From Evtepia sp. (GTDB lineage: Bacteria > Bacillota > Clostridia > Oscillospirales > Oscillospiraceae): 12,200 nucleotides of DNA. Numbering within the stretch: position 1 is the first letter of the stretch; the number at the start of each line of letters is the position of its first letter. Made by a program: the position numbers and the translations under genes. The stretch is taken from the NCBI GenBank assembly GCA_020025735.1, contig JAHHRP010000046.1, positions 1 through 12,200 on the forward strand, written 5' to 3'. Under the pieces are notes generated by a model. It saw only the letters and a list, made by a program, of their open reading frames with translations. It had not been told where the DNA came from and did no database searches. Below, in pieces: positions 5,944 to 12,200 of this stretch.

Positions 5944-8059
5944 ACCCCATCGGCAAAGCGGGTTGGATGCCTTCAAAATCCTGGCCGCACTTTTGGTTGT
6001 CGCCATCCACACCTCACCCCTGTCCACTTATTCCCCGGTCGGAGATTTCTTCCTCACCCGAATCCTAGGACGGATCGCAGTCCCCTTTTTCTTTCTGGTC
6101 ACTGGTCAGTTTGTCCTGGGACAGGTTTTAGGCGCGAAAAACTCTTTTCCCTTGTTGTGGCGGCAGATCAAGAAAATTCTTTTACTATATGGTATAGCTA
6201 TTCTCATCTACCTCCCCATCGGCCTTTACGCTGGACACTACCAAAACCTCTCTCTCCTAGACATCCTGCGTCTGCTCCTGTTCGACGGAACCTTCTACCA
6301 CCTTTGGTACTTCCCCGCTTGTGCTCTGGGATTGGTGGTTGTCAGCTTGCTGCGTCGCGTTCTTCAGGAGCGGGGCTTACTTATTGTGACAAGTCTGCTC
6401 TATCTGGTGGGGCTGTTCGGGGACAGCTATTACGGCATGACCGCCATCCTGCCACCTCTGTCCGCAATCTATGACATTGGCTTCCAGGTGTTTTCCTACA
6501 CTAGAAACGGCCTTTTCATGGCTCCCCTGTTCTTGTTTTTGGGTGCCAAACTGGGACGCCACCCTGGGAAAAAAACACCTGCTTTTTATCGGCTCGGTCT
6601 AGGACTCTCCTTCCTCCTGATGACTGGAGAGGCATTCCTCCTACGCCACTTTTCCTTCCAGCGTCACGACAGTATGTATCTGCTGCTGCCAGTGGTCATG
6701 GTCTTTCTCTACCGGCTGCTGCTGATCTGGCCTGTCCATGCCCCTGCCTGGCTGCCCACCCTATCCACCTGGGTATACCTTCTCCACCCAGCTATGCTTG
6801 TTGTGGTTCGTGGTGCTGCTGGGGCCGTAGGGCTGACATCGCTCCTGGTAGGCAACAGCCTCATGCAATATTTTACCGTGTGCCTCCTGTCCTTCCTGGC
6901 TGCCGCCACCATCACCTGGGGAAAAACCCGCTGCAAACCGCAACAACCTCGGCGGGATCGGGCCTGGATCCAACTGAACCGAGATGCTTTCGTCCACAAT
7001 GTTACAGCGCTCCAAGCCCTCCTTCCCCCTGGCTGCCGCCTCATGCCTGCCATCAAAGCCAATGCTTACGGCCACGGTGTCCTGCCCGTCGCTCAGGTCC
7101 TGACTGAGCTGGGGGTCTCTTCCTTCTGTGTTGCTTGTCTGGCAGAGGGCATCCAACTGAGAAAGGCCGGGATCAAAGGGGAAATCCTCTTGCTGGGCTA
7201 CACTCCCCCAGAGCACTTCCCCCTCCTGCGCCGCTATCGCCTGAGCCAAATGGTGGTAGACTTCTCTTATGCCCAACAGATAAACCACTTTGGCAAACCC
7301 CTCGCTGTCCACCTGGCTGTGGACACCGGGATGCACCGACTAGGCATCCCGGCATCTCATCTGGAACAGATCGTCCAACTCTTCTCCTTACCGAACTTAC
7401 GCATCAAAGGGATCTGCACCCATTTGTGTACTGCGGATGGCACCGACGATGCCGCCCATGGTTACGCCCAACACCAGCACGAGGCCTTTCGCCAGTTGCT
7501 AGAAGAACTGAAAAATCAGGGAATTCTTCTCCCCAAAGTACACTTACTAGCCAGCCACGGGTTACTCAACTACCCTTCCTTCGGTGGCGACTGGGCTCGC
7601 ATCGGGATTGCACTCTATGGTCTGCTCAGTTCCCCTCAGGACCAGAATGCTGCTGCCCCGGACTTGCAGCCTGTTCTATCCCTCCATGCCCGGGTAGCTA
7701 CCATAAAAACCCTCCCCCCTGGTGCAGGCGCAGGTTATGGCCTGGCCTTTACAGCACAGCGGCCCACCAAGCTTGCCGTACTTACCATTGGCTATGCCGA
7801 TGGCCTCCCCCGTTGTCTGGATGGCGGTGAAGTCCTCCTCCACGGCTGCCGTGCCCCCATTGTGGGTCGCATCTGCATGGACCAGACTTTCGTCGATATC
7901 ACCGACCTGCCCCCCGTCCAGGCTGGAGATGAAGCCATCCTGATTGGCAGTGATGGCCAGGAAACCATCACCGCTGGGGATCTGGCCCGTCAGAGCAACA
8001 CCATCACCAACGAAATCCTCAGTCGTCTAGGCCCCCGTCTGGAACGTCTGCTCTGCTGA
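5936..8059 (+). CDS. vanT: membrane-bound serine/alanine racemase, VanT-like
   Basis: Two-domain protein of 707 residues, the usual VanT size. Residues about 8-330 form a multi-pass membrane domain of the acyltransferase-3 family (GLDAFKILAALLVVAIHTSP at the start; many hydrophobic helices), in VanT thought to help L-Ser uptake. Residues about 343-707 are a PLP-dependent alanine-racemase fold facing the cytosol: PLP Lys374 in AIKANAYGHG, catalytic Tyr601 in GAGYGLAF, GYADGLPR and RICMDQTFVDI. Asn692 in TITNEILSRLG stands where alanine racemases have Tyr (TINYE, Tyr354 of the Geobacillus enzyme); the matching Asn of VanTG has been linked to serine racemisation. It would supply D-Ser to the ligase encoded first in the operon. 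The ATG at 5936 overlaps the vanXY stop by 8 bases, with GGGGGA six bases upstream; a longer in-frame reading from 5780 lies inside vanXY and was rejected. Confidence 0.9.
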   Translation: MTKPHRQSGLDAFKILAALLVVAIHTSPLSTYSPVGDFFLTRILGRIAVPFFFLVTGQFVLGQVLGAKNSFPLLWRQIKKILLLYGIAILIYLPIGLYAGHYQNLSLLDILRLLLFDGTFYHLWYFPACALGLVVVSLLRRVLQERGLLIVTSLLYLVGLFGDSYYGMTAILPPLSAIYDIGFQVFSYTRNGLFMAPLFLFLGAKLGRHPGKKTPAFYRLGLGLSFLLMTGEAFLLRHFSFQRHDSMYLLLPVVMVFLYRLLLIWPVHAPAWLPTLSTWVYLLHPAMLVVVRGAAGAVGLTSLLVGNSLMQYFTVCLLSFLAAATITWGKTRCKPQQPRRDRAWIQLNRDAFVHNVTALQALLPPGCRLMPAIKANAYGHGVLPVAQVLTELGVSSFCVACLAEGIQLRKAGIKGEILLLGYTPPEHFPLLRRYRLSQMVVDFSYAQQINHFGKPLAVHLAVDTGMHRLGIPASHLEQIVQLFSLPNLRIKGICTHLCTADGTDDAAHGYAQHQHEAFRQLLEELKNQGILLPKVHLLASHGLLNYPSFGGDWARIGIALYGLLSSPQDQNAAAPDLQPVLSLHARVATIKTLPPGAGAGYGLAFTAQRPTKLAVLTIGYADGLPRCLDGGEVLLHGCRAPIVGRICMDQTFVDITDLPPVQAGDEAILIGSDGQETITAGDLARQSNTITNEILSRLGPRLERLLC

Positions 8060-8086
8060 AAAAGTGACCCCGGCTGTGGCCGGGTC
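8059..8086 (-). terminator. Rho-independent terminator of the yfcE-like gene
   Basis: On the minus strand GACCCGG-CCACAG-CCGGGGTC forms a GC-rich hairpin (8086-8066) with one bulged base, followed by AC and TTTTT. It lies about 40 bases after the yfcE stop and touches the vanT stop codon. Read on the plus strand the hairpin has no T-run after it, so it is at best a weak terminator for vanT. Confidence 0.75.
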
Positions 8087-8126
8087 CACCGACCCTATCC
8101 ACAACCGGGGAATTCCGATTGCTCCC

Positions 8127-8678
8127 TCAAATATTCAGTTCCAGTTGGTGAAATGCCTGACCGGATAAGTCCTTCCACACCACACGGCCCTCTTCCAGAG
8201 TCAGATAGCTGTTGGGGCTGCCCTGCTTGGGCAGAGAGAGGGAACCCGGGTTCAGATCCCAGTTATCCTCTCCAAAAGGCTCCCAGGCAGGGATATGGGT
8301 GTGCCCATGGAGAAGAATATCCCCCCGTTGGAGAGGCGGCAAGTTATCCCGACAGAACACATGACCATGGGTAAGATAGACCACGCGTTTCCCCAGAAGC
8401 AACGCCGCATAATCCGCGAGAATGGGAAAGTGCAGCACCATCTGATCCACCTCACTGTCGCAGTTCCCTCGGACACAGAGAAGTCGATCTCTCATCAAAT
8501 TGAGCTGCGTGATGACCTCTTTCGGCGCATACTCCCGGGGCAGATCATTTCTTGGCCCATGGTAGAGAAGATCCCTCAATAAAACGAGCCGGCCTGCCTT
8601 CTCCCGCTCAAACGCCCGGAGCATTTCTCGGCAGTAATAAGCAGACCCGTGAAGATCCGCTGCAACCATCAGTTTCAT
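8127..8678 (-). CDS. yfcE: YfcE-like metallophosphodiesterase
   Basis: Calcineurin-like phosphoesterase of 183 residues, the size of E. coli YfcE (a manganese-dependent phosphodiesterase of uncertain physiological substrate). Metal-site motifs in order: Asp8-x-His10 (ADLHG), Asp36 in LLRDLLYHGPRN, Asn72 in RGNCDSEVDQM, His104 in THGHVF, and GHTH at 125-128, with DLNPGSLSLPK near the end. The first conserved box normally reads GDxxxxGP; here the Gly is Arg35 (codon AGG), though the metal ligand Asp is kept. The start at 8678 is supported by GGGAG seven bases upstream; a longer reading to 8798 passes through the terminator of the upstream gene. Converges with the van-like operon. Probably transcribed on its own, although no strong promoter was found in the 120 bases upstream. 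Confidence 0.88.
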   Translation of the reverse strand: MKLMVAADLHGSAYYCREMLRAFEREKAGRLVLLRDLLYHGPRNDLPREYAPKEVITQLNLMRDRLLCVRGNCDSEVDQMVLHFPILADYAALLLGKRVVYLTHGHVFCRDNLPPLQRGDILLHGHTHIPAWEPFGEDNWDLNPGSLSLPKQGSPNSYLTLEEGRVVWKDLSGQAFHQLELNI

Positions 8679-8720
8679 CCTATCTCTCCCTTCCCTCGCT
8701 GTGCAAACAAATATCCACTG

Positions 8721-8787
8721 AAAAAAATCCCCCCGATGCCTTTTCCTGCCTGAATCCCGACAGGATACTTGCACCGAGGGGGATTTT
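8721..8787 (-). terminator. strong Rho-independent terminator after brnQ
   Basis: On the minus strand AAAATCCCCCTCGGTGC (8787-8771) pairs with GCATCGGGGGGATTTT (8739-8724), and the second arm runs on into a seven-T tract (8727-8721). The 31-base top of the hairpin can form a second small stem (TCCTG with CAGGA). It separates brnQ from yfcE and begins about 30 bases after the brnQ stop. Confidence 0.85.
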
Positions 8788-8816
8788 GTTGCGGTCACAG
8801 CCGTGTCACTAGCTTG

Positions 8817-10103
8817 TTACGGCACGAGTGTCTCTTTCTGCTTCATCGGGATCAGCGCTCCCGCCAGTGCACACAGGGCCGCGGGGATGACCCAACCAAA
8901 ACCGAAAGAATCCAGGGGCAAATAAGACAGAAAGCTGACATCCCAGCAGAGCAAGGGACCTGCTGTCTTAAGCAGGCTCACCACCAAGGCCCCAATCGCT
9001 CCAAAACGGAAAATCCACGGGTTCTTTAACCGTCCTCCAAAGAGGGCCAGAACAATGAGCATCAATGTGGGGGGGTAGACCACATTGAGAATGGGGGAGG
9101 AAACGGCAATAATTTCATTGATGCCAAAATTGGAGATAATGGCACTGAACAAGCAGATCACGCAAACCAACACTGTATAAGGGACACGTCCATTGGAAAT
9201 GCCGCAGAAATAGTCCGCACAGGCACTTACGAGACCCACTGCAGTAGTGAGGCATGCCAAGGCTACCACCACAGCAAAGAGGACGATCCCCCCCTGCCCC
9301 AGCAATTTCCGAACGATGGCAGATACCAGATGGGTTCGATCCACTGACAGGTCAAAAAAGCTCCCCATGGTGGCCCCCAGATAAGTCAGGCCCAGATAGA
9401 CCACCAGCAAGCCGATTCCAGCCACCAAGCTGGCACCAGCCACCACCTTGGCTTGATCCTTCCACTCGGTATGTCCTTTTTTCCGCGCACTTTTCAGGAT
9501 AATATATCCAAAAATCAAGGTTGCCAGAACATCCATGGTCTGGTAGCCGGCCTCAATGCCTGTCGATACCACATTCTCTACCATGGGCTGAGGTGCAACA
9601 GGTCCCAGAGGGGACGCCACACCCACCACGATCAGAATCAGCAGTCCCAACAGAAGCGCTGGCGTAAGTATTTTCCCTACGATATCCACCACTGCGCTCT
9701 CCCGCAGACACAGCACCAGCACCAGGAGGAAAAAGACCACCGAAAAGGCCACCGGACTGATCCCATCCGTCAGAGGGAGCAGAGATGTTTCATAAATTGT
9801 CGCCGCTGTGCGGGGAATGGCCAGCATGGGGCCAATACACAGAACGATAGAACACATAAGCACCAACGCAGGAATCTTCCCGATCCGTGCCGTAACCCCC
9901 GCAGGGCTGCCCTGCCGAAGGATCGCAAACATCGACAACAGTGCCAAGCCCACGTCAGCAATATAGTACCCCAAAAAGCCCAGCGTCCACTGGTTCCCTG
10001 CACCCAATCCAAGGTAAGGTGGGAAGATCACATTTCCCGCCCCAAAAAACATAGAAAAGAGCGCAAATCCAATAATCAGGCTATCCTTTCCTCGTTTGTT
10101 CAT
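8817..10103 (-). CDS. brnQ: branched-chain amino acid transporter, LIVCS/BrnQ family
   Basis: Integral membrane symporter of 428 residues predicted to import Leu, Ile and Val with sodium or protons. The start MNKRGKDSLIIGFALFSMFF, followed by GAGNVIFPPYLGLGAG, is the family's N-terminal signature; GPMLAIPRTAATIYE (about 98-112) and GYQTMDVLATLIFG (about 190-203) are further LIVCS hallmarks. About a dozen hydrophobic segments are spread along the sequence, as expected for the family. The ATG at 10103 follows AGGAGGGG at a spacing of eight to ten bases; the open frame continues to 10208 inside argS, which is not credible. It lies 61 bases after argS with only a T-less hairpin between, so the two are probably co-transcribed; the strong terminator follows 30 bases after its stop. 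Confidence 0.92.
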   Translation of the reverse strand: MNKRGKDSLIIGFALFSMFFGAGNVIFPPYLGLGAGNQWTLGFLGYYIADVGLALLSMFAILRQGSPAGVTARIGKIPALVLMCSIVLCIGPMLAIPRTAATIYETSLLPLTDGISPVAFSVVFFLLVLVLCLRESAVVDIVGKILTPALLLGLLILIVVGVASPLGPVAPQPMVENVVSTGIEAGYQTMDVLATLIFGYIILKSARKKGHTEWKDQAKVVAGASLVAGIGLLVVYLGLTYLGATMGSFFDLSVDRTHLVSAIVRKLLGQGGIVLFAVVVALACLTTAVGLVSACADYFCGISNGRVPYTVLVCVICLFSAIISNFGINEIIAVSSPILNVVYPPTLMLIVLALFGGRLKNPWIFRFGAIGALVVSLLKTAGPLLCWDVSFLSYLPLDSFGFGWVIPAALCALAGALIPMKQKETLVP

Positions 10104-10123
10104 GACAAATTCCCCTCCTCTGC

Positions 10124-10146
10124 GGGCAGAATAAGATCCTCTGCCC
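10124..10146. repeat. perfect inverted repeat between argS and brnQ
   Basis: GGGCAGA and TCTGCCC, 7-base arms around a 9-base loop, lie in the 61-base gap just before the brnQ ribosome binding site. No T-run follows on either strand, so it is not a standard terminator. It could stabilise or mark a processing point in an argS-brnQ transcript, or affect access to the brnQ start. Confidence 0.5.
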
Positions 10147-10164
10147 ATATCGCTTGTGCTGCCA

Positions 10165-11913
10165 TCACATCTTCTCCGGGGCGGTGATGCCCAACAGTCC
10201 CAGTCCATTTGCTAGAACAGCCCGGACACTGTCAGCCAGCTTCAGACGAGCCGTAAGGACCTCTGCCTCTTCCCCTTTGATGCGGCAGGCACTGTAAAAG
10301 CGATGGAACTGACCCGCCAATTCTATCAGATAGCGGTTGATCCGAGAGGGGTCATACTCCCGCGCCGCAGCATGAATCTCCTCAGGAAAGCGGGCCAAGA
10401 TGCGAATAAGCGAAGTCTCCTCTTCGCTGGACAACAGTTCAGAACGAATCTCTCCCGCCTCTGGCACCGGGTATCCTTCCCCGGCCAACCGGGCCACCAG
10501 TGTACAGATGCGAGCATGGGCATACTGCACATAATAAACTGGGTTCTCGCTGTCCTCCCGCACCGCCAGACCCAGGTCAAAGTCTACCGGACTGGTGGCA
10601 GCGCGAGAATTGAAGAAGTATCGAGCAGCATCCACACTGACCTCATCCAACAGATCATGTAAGGCAATCGCCTTACCAGAACGCTTGGACATTCTCACCG
10701 GCTGGCCATCCTGAAGAAGGTTCACCAGCTGCATCAGCACCACCACCAGTCGGTGTGAGCCATCCAAATCTAAGCCATCCAGAGCCGCCTGGAGACGGGC
10801 CACATGTCCGTGATGGTCTGCCCCCCACACTTCAACGGCGGTATCAAATCCTCGGACCTCCAGTTTGTTCCGATGGTATGCAATATCGGCAGCAAAGTAG
10901 GTGTAGAAGCCATTGGCCCGGCGCAGAACATCATCTTTCAGATCCAGCTTGTCTACCTGCTTTTCGCTTTTTCCTTCGGCCAGGTATTTTTGCCGCAGAA
11001 GCTGGGAGGTAGACAGCCACAAGGCACCGTCCTTTTCATAGGTCCATCCCTTTTCTGTCAGCAAATCCACTGTCTGGGCCACATAGCCAGATTCATGGAG
11101 GGAGGATTCATAAAACCATTGGTCATACTCGATCCCGTACCGACGCAGATCGGACTGCATCCGTGGAATATTGTGCTTCAAGCCAAACGCCGCCAACGCT
11201 TCCAGACGTTCCTTCTCGGGGGTGTCTCGGAAACTGTCTCCGTAGGCAGCATAAAAAGCCTGGGCCAATTCCTTGATATCCTCCCCATGATAGCCATCCT
11301 CAGGGAAGGGGACATTTTCCTCTCCCAACAGCAGTTGGAGATAGCGAGCCTGGATAGACAACGCAAACTTTTGGATCTGGTTCCCAGCATCATTGACATA
11401 AAACTCTTTCCAGGTATCCCATCCGTCTCGGCGCAGGATATTGGCCAAGGTATCCCCTAGAACACCACCACGGGCATTGCCCATGTGCATGGGACCCGTA
11501 GGATTTGCCGAAACAAATTCCACCATGATCTTCTTTCCCTGGCCTTCTGTACCTTGGCCATACAAAGGCCCTTCTTTCTCAATCTCCGCCAGCACATCCC
11601 CATACCATTTGGGGCCTAAGCGGAAATTGAGAAATCCTGGTCCCGCGACCTCTACCGAAGCAAAGATCGTCCCCGTGAGATCCATGCGCTCGGCCACTGC
11701 CTGTGCAATCACGCGGGGTGCCATCTTCATGGCCTTAGCCCCAGCCATCGCAAAGGAGGACGCATAATCTCCATTCTGATGGTCTTTGGGGATCTCTACC
11801 GACCCCTTCACCGTCACACCTGCCGGCAGAACCCCGTCGGCAACAGCGTTCTGATAAGCCTGGTCCGTCAGCTGACCAACCTGGTCTTTCGCAAGCTGAA
11901 TCAAATTTGCCAT
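10165..11913 (-). CDS. argS: arginyl-tRNA synthetase
   Basis: Class I aminoacyl-tRNA synthetase that charges tRNA-Arg in the cytosol; 582 residues, within the family's range. In order: N-terminal additional domain (about 1-115, with NGDYASSFA), catalytic Rossmann domain with FVSANPTGPMHMGNARGG, where HMGN (143-146) is the HIGH motif, WGADHHGHVARL, the KMSKS counterpart RMSKRSG, and the C-terminal helical anticodon-binding domain beginning near YVQYAHARICTLVARL. HxGN instead of HxGH is, as I recall, common in clostridial ArgS and not a defect. The ATG at 11913 has GAGGA ten bases upstream. It lies 60 bases after a DUF1934 gene, the same neighbour pair as ywiB and argS in Bacillus subtilis, and before brnQ. 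Confidence 0.96.
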   Translation of the reverse strand: MANLIQLAKDQVGQLTDQAYQNAVADGVLPAGVTVKGSVEIPKDHQNGDYASSFAMAGAKAMKMAPRVIAQAVAERMDLTGTIFASVEVAGPGFLNFRLGPKWYGDVLAEIEKEGPLYGQGTEGQGKKIMVEFVSANPTGPMHMGNARGGVLGDTLANILRRDGWDTWKEFYVNDAGNQIQKFALSIQARYLQLLLGEENVPFPEDGYHGEDIKELAQAFYAAYGDSFRDTPEKERLEALAAFGLKHNIPRMQSDLRRYGIEYDQWFYESSLHESGYVAQTVDLLTEKGWTYEKDGALWLSTSQLLRQKYLAEGKSEKQVDKLDLKDDVLRRANGFYTYFAADIAYHRNKLEVRGFDTAVEVWGADHHGHVARLQAALDGLDLDGSHRLVVVLMQLVNLLQDGQPVRMSKRSGKAIALHDLLDEVSVDAARYFFNSRAATSPVDFDLGLAVREDSENPVYYVQYAHARICTLVARLAGEGYPVPEAGEIRSELLSSEEETSLIRILARFPEEIHAAAREYDPSRINRYLIELAGQFHRFYSACRIKGEEAEVLTARLKLADSVRAVLANGLGLLGITAPEKM

Positions 11914-11923
11914 ATCACATCTG

Positions 11924-11959
11924 TCCTCTTTTTCTTCCTCTTTTTCTTCCTCTTTTTCT
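11924..11959 (-). repeat. three perfect 12-bp tandem repeats before argS
   Basis: On the minus strand AGAAAAAGAGGA is repeated three times without a mismatch, ending 10 bases before the argS start. Each copy contains GAGGA, so the argS ribosome binding site is the last of three equally spaced Shine-Dalgarno-like sequences. The repeat fills most of the DUF1934-argS gap. Confidence 0.9.
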
Positions 11960-11973
11960 GTTGCATCAGATCA

Positions 11974-12200
11974 CTAGCCCAGGCGGCTCGGTGCTTCCTG
12001 AGGCTCCGTGACTTGAATCTCAAAAGAATTTTCTCCAATAGGCTGGCTGTCTACTTCCAAGGCATAGCGGATGGAAAGGCTTCCACCTTCTGCTCCCAGG
12101 TTCGCCTTGGCCCGCCGGGTGTTCACCCCCAGCATCAACCCGCCATAGGGCGTCTCGTAGAGAGATACATGCTTCTGTCCCTCTTCAAAAATCATCTCGG
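11974..12200 (-). CDS. DUF1934 (YwiB-like) protein, C-terminal part
   Basis: Open frame running in from the window's right edge and ending at TAG (11976-11974); about 75 residues are visible, and the Met at 12195 is internal rather than the start. The piece HVSLYETPYGGLMLGVNTRR, then GGSLSIRYALEVDSQ and FEIQVTEP, is a run of beta strands as in the calycin-like barrel of the DUF1934/YwiB family, whose full length is about 140 residues. Function of the family is not established. The identification rests on these segments and on the position directly before argS, where B. subtilis has ywiB; it is not certain. No terminator separates it from argS. Confidence 0.7.
   Translation of the reverse strand, partial: EMIFEEGQKHVSLYETPYGGLMLGVNTRRAKANLGAEGGSLSIRYALEVDSQPIGENSFEIQVTEPQEAPSRLG

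Noticed and set aside
8066..8086. Terminator of vanT on the plus strand
   Set aside because: The hairpin is followed by CACCGACCC with no T-run in this direction; only the minus-strand reading qualifies.
8679..8798. 40-residue N-terminal extension of YfcE
   Set aside because: It would translate through the T-run and stem of the brnQ terminator; the protein from 8678 aligns with the normal family start.
10104..10208. 35-residue N-terminal extension of BrnQ
   Set aside because: It overlaps the end of argS, is Arg-rich and unlike the family; the start at 10103 has a good ribosome binding site.

Overview
The window looks like chromosomal DNA of a low-redundancy, moderately GC-rich Bacillota of the class Clostridia, most likely a gut Oscillospiraceae-type bacterium. 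This is inferred from the FabK-type enoyl reductase in an acp-fabK-fabD-fabG-fabF array, the DUF1934-argS gene pair known from Firmicutes, the clostridial-looking ArgS (HMGN in place of HIGH), strong AGGAGG ribosome binding sites and close gene packing. No tRNA, rRNA, CRISPR array or insertion sequence was seen.

Region 1 (1-3764, minus strand) is a type II fatty-acid synthesis operon: acpP, fabK, fabD, fabG and fabF (its 3' end lies outside the window). Genes overlap or lie within 15 bases of each other. The operon starts from a near-consensus promoter (TTGACA, 17-base spacer, TATATA) with a perfect 15-base palindrome placed at the expected transcription start, a good candidate repressor site.

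Region 2 (3765-4147) is a 383-base divergent intergenic region serving the fab operon on one side and the van-like operon on the other.

Region 3 (4148-8059, plus strand) is the most notable part: a three-gene, translationally coupled operon encoding a D-Ala:D-Ser-type ligase (VanG/VanC-like), a cytosolic VanXY-like D,D-peptidase and a VanT-like membrane serine racemase. Order and content match the resistance core of the vanC and vanG glycopeptide-resistance operons. Together they would make D-Ser from L-Ser, join it to D-Ala, and remove competing D-Ala-ended precursors, giving peptidoglycan precursors that end in D-Ala-D-Ser. No vanR/vanS, vanY or vanW gene lies next to it, and the DNA does not look foreign relative to its neighbours.

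Region 4 (8060-12200, minus strand) reads from right to left: the end of a DUF1934 (YwiB-like) gene, argS, a BrnQ-type branched-chain amino-acid transporter, then, beyond a strong terminator, a YfcE-type phosphodiesterase that converges on the van-like operon and ends at its own terminator. A three-copy 12-base purine repeat sits directly before argS.
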